From NCBI GenBank assembly GCA_036506495.1, contig DASXRQ010000132.1:1-29332 (forward strand): a stretch of 29,332 bases of DNA, written 5' to 3'. The notes below the pieces were generated by a model. The model was given only the letters and a program-made list of their open reading frames with translations, made no database searches and had not been told where the DNA came from. This document shows, one piece after another, positions 17,004 to 24,241 of this stretch; the first letter of the stretch is position 1, and every line of letters starts with the position of its first letter. Position numbers and translations under genes: made by a program. The DNA comes from DASXRC01 sp036506495 (GTDB lineage: Bacteria; Actinomycetota; Actinomycetes; Mycobacteriales; Micromonosporaceae).

Positions 17004-17099
17004 GTGGTAAAGGCCCTGTGCTGCTCGATGCTCCTGTTCGTCGTGATCGGCGCGTACGCCATCTGGCTGCGCCGTCGGCGTGGCGGCCCGGTGCGCTGA
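17004..17099 (+). CDS. Possible 31-residue single-pass membrane peptide
   Basis: The GTG at 17004 opens a 31-codon frame: MVKALCCSMLLFVVIGAYAIWL followed by RRRRGGPVR. This is one hydrophobic helix with an arginine cluster, predicted N-out/C-in, and a CC pair near the start. A -10-like TAGCCT lies at 16991-16996, seven bases before the GTG, consistent with a leaderless message. A good hairpin begins at the stop codon. These three features together make a real gene plausible. The peptide is too short to place in a family, and chance cannot be excluded. Confidence 0.4.
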   Translation: MVKALCCSMLLFVVIGAYAIWLRRRRGGPVR

Positions 17100-17126
17100 C
17101 GCTCCCCCATCGAGGAGGGTGGGCGT
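17099..17126 (+). terminator. Hairpin terminator
   Basis: Arms acgctccccc (17099-17108) and gggtgggcgt (17117-17126) pair over ten positions with one wobble and one mismatch around an eight-base loop. The hairpin starts at the stop codon of the small peptide frame and lies between convergent genes. Confidence 0.55.
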
Positions 17127-17165
17127 TCCTGGCTTGGTGGCGGCCGTCACGCGCAGCAGGACGTC

Positions 17166-17603
17166 CTAGGAAGCTAGGTTGTGGCCCACGGCGAGGATGT
17201 GACTACTGGCGCCGAGCAGGCTCGGCTCGGCCTCGACGGCGCGCAGCGGTCCGAGCACCCGGTCCCGGGTGGCCGGATCCGCTAACCACGCCTCGATCCG
17301 GTCGACGAGCCACCCGGCGACTCCCTCGACACTCAGGATCGACCCGACCGCCAGCCCGGCGTCGGTCAGCTCGGCGGTCAGCTCCTCCGGCCGATGGAAG
17401 TAGGCGGTGGTGAAGTAGAGGCCGGCCAGCCAGCCGGCGTACACCCCGGTCCCGCCGCCGACGTCGAGCACCCTGCCCGGCGGGGACGGCAGGACCCGGC
17501 GAAGAATGTCCTGGGTGCGTAGCAACTCCAGCACACCCGCACCGGCCGCGAGCCGCTCGGCCTCGGCACCCAGGTCGTAGTACGCGAGAATCTCCGGCTC
17601 CAT
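17166..17603 (-). pseudogene. SAM methyltransferase with internal deletion
   Basis: The 145-residue frame is open but lacks the centre of a class I SAM-dependent methyltransferase. The N-terminus is typical (MEPEILAYYDLGAEAERL, then LRTQDILRRVLP) and motif I is intact (RVLDVGGGTGVYAGWLA, about residues 43-59). Immediately after it comes GLYFTTAYFHRPEELTAELTDAGL, which in full-length relatives lies about 100 residues further on, followed by the normal C-terminus (VEAEPSLLGASSHILAVG). The strands with motifs II-IV and the substrate region are missing with the frame preserved, so the fold cannot be complete. The junction is near 17418-17425, in a ggccggccagccagccggc repeat that could have promoted the deletion. 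It is probably non-functional. Confidence 0.72.
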
Positions 17604-17667
17604 CCGACGAGTGTCCAGCGCGGGCGCGGCCCGCCGCGACCGAGAATCTGTGCAGACGGGAGACGGT

Positions 17668-19332
17668 TTGACCGCCACCGCCGCGATCTCCACCGACCAG
17701 GCACCGGATCCGCAGACCACGCTCACCGCACTGACGCGCGACCGCCCCGACCTGGCGGAGCGGTATGTCGCCGAGCTGCCCGGTGCCCGCGCGGCTGTGC
17801 TCTCCCGTCTGTGGGGCGCGCTGGCCCGCGAGCCCCTGCCCGGCGTGGCGTCCCGCGCCGTCCACGGTGGACAGCTGGCAGTGACGCTGGCCGACGGCCG
17901 GTGCGTGCTCGGACCGGCCGGGCCGGCCCTCCCGTTCGCGGTGCCGCCGCTCGGGCTCGCGCTGCACGTCGACGGCGTGCGCCACGACGACCCGGCGGCG
18001 CTGCTGACCGCCCTGCGGCTACCGGGCGTCGACCCCGTCGCCGCCGACCGCCTCGCCGCCGAGCTCGCCAACAGCGTGGCCAACCTCGCGCTCGCCCGCG
18101 CGGCCGGTCCGGGGCCGACCGGCGGTCGGGCCACCCTCCCGCGGCTCGCCGACGTGGCCGGCGACGCCGCCCGCAGCGCTGCGCTGGCCAGGCTCGAGCA
18201 GTGCGTCGTCGACGGCCATCCGCTGCACCCCTGCTGCCGTACCCGGATCGGGATGTCCCCGGCCGAGGTACTCGCCTACGCACCCGAGCACCGACGCCCG
18301 GTCGACCTCGCGCTGTTAAGGGTGCCGGACCGGTGCTGGCTCGGCGACGGTCCGCCGCTGCTCGTCGTGCACCCCTGGCAGCGCGCGCACGTGCTCGACG
18401 CGTACCCCGTGTTGCGCCCGGCCGGCGTCGTGCTCCCCGCCCGGCCGCTCATGTCGCTGCGTACGCTCGCCCCGCTCACCGGCGGGGCGCACGTCAAGAC
18501 GGCGGTCAACGTGCAGATGACCTCCGCGGTGCGCACCGTGTCCCCCGCCGCGATCTACAACGGGCCGGCCGTCTCCGCCCTGCTGGCCCGGCTCTGCCGC
18601 GACCTGCCAGGGTTGTCCATCCTGCGCGAGACCGTCGCCGGCGCGGTCCTGGTCGACGGCGAGCCGTCGCGTAGCCTCGCCCACCTGTGGCGGGAGGCGC
18701 CGCGGCTCGCCGCCGGCGAGGTCGCGGTGCCGCTCGCCGCCCTCGCCGCGCCGTCGCCCAGCGACGGCCGCCCGCTCGCCGTCGAGGCGGTCCGCTGGGC
18801 GGGCACCAACCCGGTCGCGTTCTTCGCCGCGCTCGCGCGGGCCGTGCTGCCCCCGGCGCTGACCGTGCTCCACCGCGGCGTCGCGCTCGAGGCGCACGGG
18901 CAGAACACCCTGCTCGTGCTGCGGGCTGGCCGGCCGGCGCGGGTGCTCTACCGCGACCTCGGCGGGGTACGGATCAGCGCGGCGCGGCTGCGCGCACACG
19001 GGGTGGACCCGCCCCCGTTGCGGGGCGACCTGCCGACCGACGACCCGCGGGAGCTGGGCACCAAGCTGCTGGCCGCGGTCGGCACCGCGCTCGGCGAGCA
19101 GGTCGCGGTGCTGTCGCGGGAGTTCGGCGTGCCGGCCGACACCCTCTGGGCTCAGGCGGCCGCGGCGGCGCGGGACGCGTACGCGGGCCTGCCGCCCGCG
19201 GCCGCCGACGACGCGCGGGCGCTGTTCGACGAGCCGCTGCCCGTCAAGGCGACCACCGCCATGCGGCTCGCCGCCGATCCGCTGCACGACGTGTGGGCGG
19301 CCCTGCCCAACCCGCTGGCGGGCCTGCGGTGA
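17668..19332 (+). CDS. IucA/IucC NIS siderophore synthetase 1
   Basis: This is an NRPS-independent siderophore synthetase. Such enzymes adenylate a carboxylate (citrate, 2-oxoglutarate or a derivative) and join it to an amine or alcohol. Residues are numbered from an in-frame GTG at 17611. Motifs are DGHPLHPCCRTRIG (201-214, ATP-binding region), HVKTAVNVQMTSAVRT (294-309), ALEAHGQN (425-432), RDLGG (448-452) and the C-terminal FhuF-like region with KATTAMRL. The length of about 555-573 residues is normal. The start is uncertain: GTG 17611 would almost touch the divergent methyltransferase start, whereas TTG 17668 has cgggaga just upstream and I prefer it. The stop overlaps the next start in GTGA, so the genes are coupled. 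No IdeR/DmdR-like iron box is visible. Confidence 0.9.
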   Translation: MTATAAISTDQAPDPQTTLTALTRDRPDLAERYVAELPGARAAVLSRLWGALAREPLPGVASRAVHGGQLAVTLADGRCVLGPAGPALPFAVPPLGLALHVDGVRHDDPAALLTALRLPGVDPVAADRLAAELANSVANLALARAAGPGPTGGRATLPRLADVAGDAARSAALARLEQCVVDGHPLHPCCRTRIGMSPAEVLAYAPEHRRPVDLALLRVPDRCWLGDGPPLLVVHPWQRAHVLDAYPVLRPAGVVLPARPLMSLRTLAPLTGGAHVKTAVNVQMTSAVRTVSPAAIYNGPAVSALLARLCRDLPGLSILRETVAGAVLVDGEPSRSLAHLWREAPRLAAGEVAVPLAALAAPSPSDGRPLAVEAVRWAGTNPVAFFAALARAVLPPALTVLHRGVALEAHGQNTLLVLRAGRPARVLYRDLGGVRISAARLRAHGVDPPPLRGDLPTDDPRELGTKLLAAVGTALGEQVAVLSREFGVPADTLWAQAAAAARDAYAGLPPAAADDARALFDEPLPVKATTAMRLAADPLHDVWAALPNPLAGLR

Positions 19333-21032
19333 GCGCACCCACCGCCGAGCTGGGCGTGGCCGCCGCGCGGGCGGCCGCGGAGCTGGCCGACGTGGCGCCG
19401 CACCTCGTCGCCGGGTACCGGACCGCGCTCCCCCGCGCCGCCGACGTCGTCGGCCGGCGCCTGCTCGGCGCGCTGTGGCGCGAGGACCTCGCCGACGTCC
19501 GCACCCACCCACCCGGCCCCGGCCGGTGGCACGCATTCGACCGGATGGAGTTCGACCGCTCCCCCGCCGGCGACCCGGTCGCGCTGCTACCAAGCTCCAT
19601 CGTGGACGGTCCGGGCCGGGCGCTGGCGGCCGAGCTCACCGACGCGGTGGTCAACCTCGCGGTGGCGTACGCCCGCCGGGAGGGCGGCGCGGCGGCGGAC
19701 ACGATGGACGGCGACGCGGACCCGGACGGACGCGCCCTGCGCGCCGAGCGGCTCGCCATCGACGGTCACAACCTCCACCCGTGCGGCCGCACCCGGCTGG
19801 GTTGGCAGGTGCCGGACCTGCTCGCCCACGACCTGGAGGCGGACCAGACCGCGGTCGCGTTCGTCGCGGTCCGGCGGCACCTCGCGGTCGGCGACGACCT
19901 CGGCGCGGTGCTCGCCGACGCGTACCCGGACCTGCCCGCGCCGCCGCCCGGCTACCGTCTGCAGCCCGTGCACGCCTGGCAGCTCGACGCCGTGCTGCGC
20001 GACCGGTACGCCGACCTGCTGGCCGACGGCGACCTGCGCCCGCTGGCGACCCGCCTGCCGGCCGCCCCGACCGCCGCGCTGCGCACCCTGCTGCTCCCGC
20101 CCGGCGTGGACGGACACCGCCGATACCTCAAGCTGTCGCTGGACATCCAGGTCACCTCCACCCGGCGGACCATCTCGGTCGCGAGCACGCGCAACGGGCC
20201 GGCGCTGTCGTCCCTGCTGCCCGGTCTGGTCGCGCGGCATCCGGAGGGCGCGCGGGTACTCGTGCTGCCCGAGTACGCCGGCGCGGCGGTGCCGGTCGGC
20301 CCGGGCCGGGACCGGGACATGGCCGCCATCGTCCGTGCCGGCCTCGCCGGCCGCCTCGAGCCGGGCGAGGTCGCGGTGCCCGGCGGCGCGCTGCCGGCGG
20401 TCGACCCGCGCATCGGCTGCACCGTGATCGCCGGTCTCGTCGACCGGTACGCGACGGAGCGCGGCCGCGCCGACCGGGCCGGCGCCGCGCTGGACTTCGT
20501 CGAGGAGTACGCCCGGCTGGTGCTGCCGCCCGTGCTCGGCCTGGCCGCACGGTACGGGGTCGGGCTGGAGGCCCACCTGCAGAACTGCCTGCCCACCTTC
20601 CGCGGCGGCGTGCCGCACCGGCTCGTGCTGCGTGACTTCGCCGGGCTGCGGCTGCACCGGCAACGGCTGGCCGCCGCCGGAGTCCGGCTGGTGCTGTGGC
20701 CCAACTCGGTCGTGGCCACCGACGACGCCGACGTGCTGCGGGCCAAGGTGGGCTACACGGCGCTGCAGGCCCACATCGGCGAGATCGTGGTACGCCTGAC
20801 CGAGTCGCACGGGCTGGACGAGCCGGCCGCGTGGCGCCGGGTACGGGCCGTGGTCGACGAGGCGTACGCCGGACTCGCCGCCGAGCCGGCCGTCGCGGCG
20901 GCGGCCGCCGAGGACCACGCCGCGCTGACCGCGCCGCGGGTGCCGCACAAGGCCCTGGTCCGGATGCGGCTGGTTGGCGCCGGCGACATCTACTGGCCGG
21001 TGGACAATCCCCTGCATGACGGCCGCTGCTGA
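19329..21032 (+). CDS. IucA/IucC NIS siderophore synthetase 2
   Basis: This second NIS synthetase of 567 residues starts at GTG 19329, which overlaps the upstream stop by four bases. Motifs are IDGHNLHPCGRTRLG (144-158), LKLSLDIQVTSTRRTIS (267-283), GLEAHLQN (412-419), RDFAGLRLHR (435-444) and a C-terminal KALVRMRL...YWPVDNPLH. It is clearly divergent from the first synthetase, so the two probably catalyse successive condensations rather than being a recent duplication. The usual logic is that one acts on free citrate or 2-oxoglutarate and the other on the intermediate. The sequence alone does not tell which. The 3' end overlaps the decarboxylase gene by 17 bp. Confidence 0.91.
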   Translation: MSAPTAELGVAAARAAAELADVAPHLVAGYRTALPRAADVVGRRLLGALWREDLADVRTHPPGPGRWHAFDRMEFDRSPAGDPVALLPSSIVDGPGRALAAELTDAVVNLAVAYARREGGAAADTMDGDADPDGRALRAERLAIDGHNLHPCGRTRLGWQVPDLLAHDLEADQTAVAFVAVRRHLAVGDDLGAVLADAYPDLPAPPPGYRLQPVHAWQLDAVLRDRYADLLADGDLRPLATRLPAAPTAALRTLLLPPGVDGHRRYLKLSLDIQVTSTRRTISVASTRNGPALSSLLPGLVARHPEGARVLVLPEYAGAAVPVGPGRDRDMAAIVRAGLAGRLEPGEVAVPGGALPAVDPRIGCTVIAGLVDRYATERGRADRAGAALDFVEEYARLVLPPVLGLAARYGVGLEAHLQNCLPTFRGGVPHRLVLRDFAGLRLHRQRLAAAGVRLVLWPNSVVATDDADVLRAKVGYTALQAHIGEIVVRLTESHGLDEPAAWRRVRAVVDEAYAGLAAEPAVAAAAAEDHAALTAPRVPHKALVRMRLVGAGDIYWPVDNPLHDGRC

Positions 21033-22200
21033 CCGGGTCCACGCCGCGCTGGCCACCGCGGCCCGGCCGGTCTGCGCGTACGTCTACGACACGCGCAAGC
21101 TGCGCGAGCGCGCCGACGCGCTGCGGGCCGCGCTGCCGCCGGACGCGCGGCTGCTGTATGCGGTGAAGGCGAACGGCCACCCCGCAGTGGTGGCCGCGCT
21201 GGCGGCGTGCCTGGACGGGTTGGAGGTCGCCTCCGGCGGCGAGCTGACGCTGGCGGTGGCCGCGCGGGCACGCCGGATCGTGTTCGGCGGCCCCGCCAAG
21301 ACCGATACCGAGCTGGCGGCCGCCGTTGAAGCCGGCGCGCTGGTCAACGTGGAGAGCGTGCACGAGCTGCGCCGGCTGGCACTGGCCGCGCGCGCCGCCG
21401 GCCGCCGGGTCCCGGTCGGGTTGCGGGTCAACCGGACGGGCACCGCCTTGCCCGGCAGCCACCGGATGACCGGCGAACCGACCCCGTTCGGGATCGACGA
21501 TTCCGCACTGCCCGGAGCGGCCGCGCTCGCCGCGAGCCTGCCCGAGCTCGACCTCGTCGGCTTCCACCTGCACACCGTCTCCAACAACGTGGACGCGGCC
21601 GCGCACGCCGCGTTCGTCGCGGACGCGATCGGCTGGGCCACCGGGGCTGCACGCCGGTTCGGGGTACCGCTGCGCTACCTCAACGTCGGCGGCGGCTTCG
21701 GCATCTCGTACACCGGCGCCCCCGGCGGCCCCGCCGACCTGGACCTGCGGGTGCTGCGGTCCGGGCTGGCCGACGCGGTCCGCGCCCTGCCGGACGGCAC
21801 GGAGCTGGTGTTCGAGCCGGGCCGCCTCCTCGCCGCCGACGCCGGTGTGTACGCCGCGGAGGTCCTCGAGCTCAAGCGCACCCACGGCCGCTGGTTCGCG
21901 GTGCTGCGCGGCGGCACGCACCACTTCCGGCTGCCGGCGGCGTGGGGCTACAGCCATCCGTTCGCGGTGCTGCCGAGCGACGACTGGCGGTACCCGTTCG
22001 ACCGACCCGAGGTTCGTGACGTCGAGGTGGACGCGGTCGGCGAACTGTGTACGCCGCGGGACGTCCTGACCCGGGGCCAGCGCGTCGACCGGCTGCGCAT
22101 CGGCGACGTGCTGTTGTTCGCGCGCACGGGCGCGTACGGCTGGGACATCTCCCACCACGAGTTCCTCCGGCACGCGTACCCGCAGATGGTGGTGCTCTAG
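21016..22200 (+). CDS. Type III PLP-dependent amino-acid decarboxylase
   Basis: This 394-residue enzyme belongs to the fold-III Orn/DAP/Arg decarboxylase family (LysA/SbnH/PvsE type). The PLP lysine is K51 in YAVKANGHP. Further motifs are HLHTVSNNV, NVGGGFGISY (223-232, phosphate binding), FEPGR (266-270), ELCTPRDVL with catalytic Cys345, and ARTGAYGW (369-376). It starts at ATG 21016 inside the end of synthetase 2. In staphyloferrin B, vibrioferrin and achromobactin pathways a decarboxylase of this type removes CO2 from an amino acid or from a citryl-amino-acid intermediate. It should do the same here and supply the ethanolamine- or diamine-like building block. Substrate not predictable. A diaminopimelate decarboxylase role is unlikely given the operon and the changed substrate loop. 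Confidence 0.88.
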   Translation: MTAAADRVHAALATAARPVCAYVYDTRKLRERADALRAALPPDARLLYAVKANGHPAVVAALAACLDGLEVASGGELTLAVAARARRIVFGGPAKTDTELAAAVEAGALVNVESVHELRRLALAARAAGRRVPVGLRVNRTGTALPGSHRMTGEPTPFGIDDSALPGAAALAASLPELDLVGFHLHTVSNNVDAAAHAAFVADAIGWATGAARRFGVPLRYLNVGGGFGISYTGAPGGPADLDLRVLRSGLADAVRALPDGTELVFEPGRLLAADAGVYAAEVLELKRTHGRWFAVLRGGTHHFRLPAAWGYSHPFAVLPSDDWRYPFDRPEVRDVEVDAVGELCTPRDVLTRGQRVDRLRIGDVLLFARTGAYGWDISHHEFLRHAYPQMVVL

Positions 22201-22203
22201 CGA

Positions 22204-22220
22204 GCCGCCGTCGCGGCGGC
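22204..22220 (+). terminator. Hairpin after siderophore operon
   Basis: A perfect 7-bp GC stem, gccgccg/cggcggc, with a three-base loop starts four bases after the stop codon of the decarboxylase gene. It could end the operon transcript, though it is short for a terminator. Confidence 0.42.
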
Positions 22221-22381
22221 AGCGATCGGGCGAAACGGGCAGGTATGGGAACTGTGCGTGACCGTCCGTCTACGCATCGATGAATCCGGCGAAGAAGGGA
22301 AACGCGGTCAACAACCCGGTCTTGACGACGTCCTAGACTGTCCCGGTCTCACCTCTAGCTCCCCCCTCGGAGGCACCCCCG

Positions 22382-24175
22382 ATGCCGCAAGGCCGCCCCG
22401 CTACCGTTCGGTCGCACCGGCGCGGCGGGCCGCACCGTCGACCGCGCGTCGCACCCTGGATCGGTATCTCCGCGGTACTGGTGCTGGTCGCCGGCGGGCT
22501 TGGCGCCGGATACGTCTACGTCCTGAGGCAGAGCTGCTCGGGCACGGCGACGGCGACGATCCACGCGTCCAACTCGACCGCGGCGCTGCTGAAGACGATG
22601 GCCGGGAAGTGGGTCAACACCACGCCGGAGGTGGACGGCACGTGCGCCAGGGTGAACGTGGTGGCGGTGGACTCGAAGACGACCGCCGACCGGCTCGCCA
22701 CCGACTGGGACACGAAAACGAATGGCACGGCGCCCGACGTGTGGGTGCCGGAGTCCAGCGCCTGGGTCGGCGTCGCGGCGGCGCTGCCCGCCGCCGAGCC
22801 GATCCTGCCGGACCTGCAGCCGAGCATCGCCCGGACCCCGACCGTGATCGCCATGCCGCGCCCGATGGCCCAGGCGATGGGCTGGCCGAAGACGAAGCTG
22901 ACCTGGCAGCAGATCATCGACAAGTTCGCCAGCAGCAGCAAGGGCTGGGGCGAGTACGGCAAGGCCGAGTGGGGGAAGTTCAAGTTCGGCATGACCGACC
23001 CGAACACCTCGACCGCCGGCCTGCTCGCGCTCACCGCGATGCTCGACGCGAACGACGACTCGTCCGTTGACCCGTCCGAACAGGAGAGCGTCGTCCGGCT
23101 CCAGCAGACCATGAAGGTCTACAAGGAGACCACCCAGCAGATCCTCTCGCTCTACACCGGCGCGGGCGGGCAGGGCGGCGACGGCGGACTGACCACCGTC
23201 TCGGCCTTCCCGGCACTCGAGCAGGAGGTGTACGCCCACAACAAGGCGAACCCGACCTCGCCGCTGGTGGCCATCTATCCCACGAACGGCAACATCGAGG
23301 CCGACAACCCGTACCTGATCCTCAACGCGCCATGGTCGGCCGCCCAGCGGAAGAAGGTCGCCCAGGCCTTTCTCGGCTACGTGCGCGGACCGGTCGGCCA
23401 GTCGGCGCTGAAGGCGGCCGGGTTCCGCGACGACAGCCGCCGGCCGGGGCCCGAGCTGACCGAGCGCAACGGCGTTACCCCGGACCTGGCCGGGCTGCCG
23501 CGCGCGGTGCTGGTCGCCGACGAGGTCACCCGCACGACTCAGGAGTGGACGGCGCTGACCCGACCCACCAACCTGCTGCTGGTGCTGGACGTCTCCGGCT
23601 CGATGAAGACCGTGGTGCCCGGGGCCGGCAAGTCCCGGCTTGAGCTGGCCAAGGACGCCGCCACGCGCACGGTCAAGCTGTTCCAGAACGAGGACGCCCG
23701 GGTGGGCTTGTGGGTGTTCTCGACGCTGGAGAACGGCTCCCGCGACTACCGCACCATCGTGCCGTTGGGGCGGATCGGCGACCGGATGAACTCGGGTGGG
23801 ACCCGACAGCAGCAGATGATCGACCGCATCAACGAGTTGAAGACGAGCCGCGACACCGGCCTCTACGACACCACCGCGGCCGCTCAGCAGGCGATGCTGG
23901 ACAACTATCAGAAGGACGCCCACAACATCGTCGTGCTGATGACCGACGGCAAGAACGACGACCCGCCCGGTGGGCTGACGCTGGCCCAGCTCACTGACAA
24001 GCTGAAGAAGACGCCGAAGGACAAGCCGGTCCAGATCGTGATGGTGGCGTACGGCAGCGACGCCGACTTCGCCACGCTCTCGCAGATCTCTCAGCTGACC
24101 GGGGCGCAGGCGTTCTCGTCGACGGAGGAGTTCGACATCAACCGGGTGCTGCCAGCCGCGGTGTTCGGGAGCTAG
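22382..24175 (+). CDS. Membrane-anchored solute-binding/vWA fusion protein
   Basis: This 597-residue protein has a basic N-terminus (MPQGRPATVRSHRRGG) and one transmembrane anchor (WIGISAVLVLVAGGLGAGYVYVL, about 26-48). An extracellular solute-binding-like domain follows (about 55-375; HASNSTAALLKTMAGKW, then APDVWVPESSAWV, then YPTNGNIEADNPYLIL). A von Willebrand A domain (about 396-597) has a complete MIDAS: DVSGSM (403-408), the Thr in DTGLYDTT (near 492) and MTDGKND (D522). This SBP_bac_11 plus vWA arrangement recurs in actinobacteria, but its job is not established. Metal-dependent ligand or protein binding at the cell surface is the likely role. ATG 22382 follows cggagg at about 22368-22373. 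A weak -10-like TAGACT lies at 22334-22339. The gene appears to be its own unit. Confidence 0.88.
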   Translation: MPQGRPATVRSHRRGGPHRRPRVAPWIGISAVLVLVAGGLGAGYVYVLRQSCSGTATATIHASNSTAALLKTMAGKWVNTTPEVDGTCARVNVVAVDSKTTADRLATDWDTKTNGTAPDVWVPESSAWVGVAAALPAAEPILPDLQPSIARTPTVIAMPRPMAQAMGWPKTKLTWQQIIDKFASSSKGWGEYGKAEWGKFKFGMTDPNTSTAGLLALTAMLDANDDSSVDPSEQESVVRLQQTMKVYKETTQQILSLYTGAGGQGGDGGLTTVSAFPALEQEVYAHNKANPTSPLVAIYPTNGNIEADNPYLILNAPWSAAQRKKVAQAFLGYVRGPVGQSALKAAGFRDDSRRPGPELTERNGVTPDLAGLPRAVLVADEVTRTTQEWTALTRPTNLLLVLDVSGSMKTVVPGAGKSRLELAKDAATRTVKLFQNEDARVGLWVFSTLENGSRDYRTIVPLGRIGDRMNSGGTRQQQMIDRINELKTSRDTGLYDTTAAAQQAMLDNYQKDAHNIVVLMTDGKNDDPPGGLTLAQLTDKLKKTPKDKPVQIVMVAYGSDADFATLSQISQLTGAQAFSSTEEFDINRVLPAAVFGS

Positions 24176-24193
24176 AGGCTGAGCTGCTGGGCC

Positions 24194-24229
24194 TCGCTCC
24201 GCTCGGCCGGCTCGCGCCGCGCGGAGCGG
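24194..24229. terminator. Bidirectional hairpin terminator
   Basis: The stem cgctccgc (24195-24202) with gcggagcg (24221-24228) has an 18-base GC-rich loop that can fold further. It lies between the convergent vWA and pabB genes, whose stops are at 24175 and 24242. Confidence 0.58.
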
Positions 24230-24241
24230 AGCGGCGGCGCT

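Noticed and set aside
15120..17150. Very long frames on both strands (15120-17099 plus, 15051-17150 minus)
   Set aside because: Only the cyclase segment (15051-15965 minus) and the LysR gene (16039-16968 plus) have family motifs. The rest is read-through of open frames.
17161..17185. cctaggaagctaggtt near 17165 as a possible iron box
   Set aside because: It resembles half-sites only, lies within the 3' end of the methyltransferase remnant, and is about 490 bases from the siderophore operon start.
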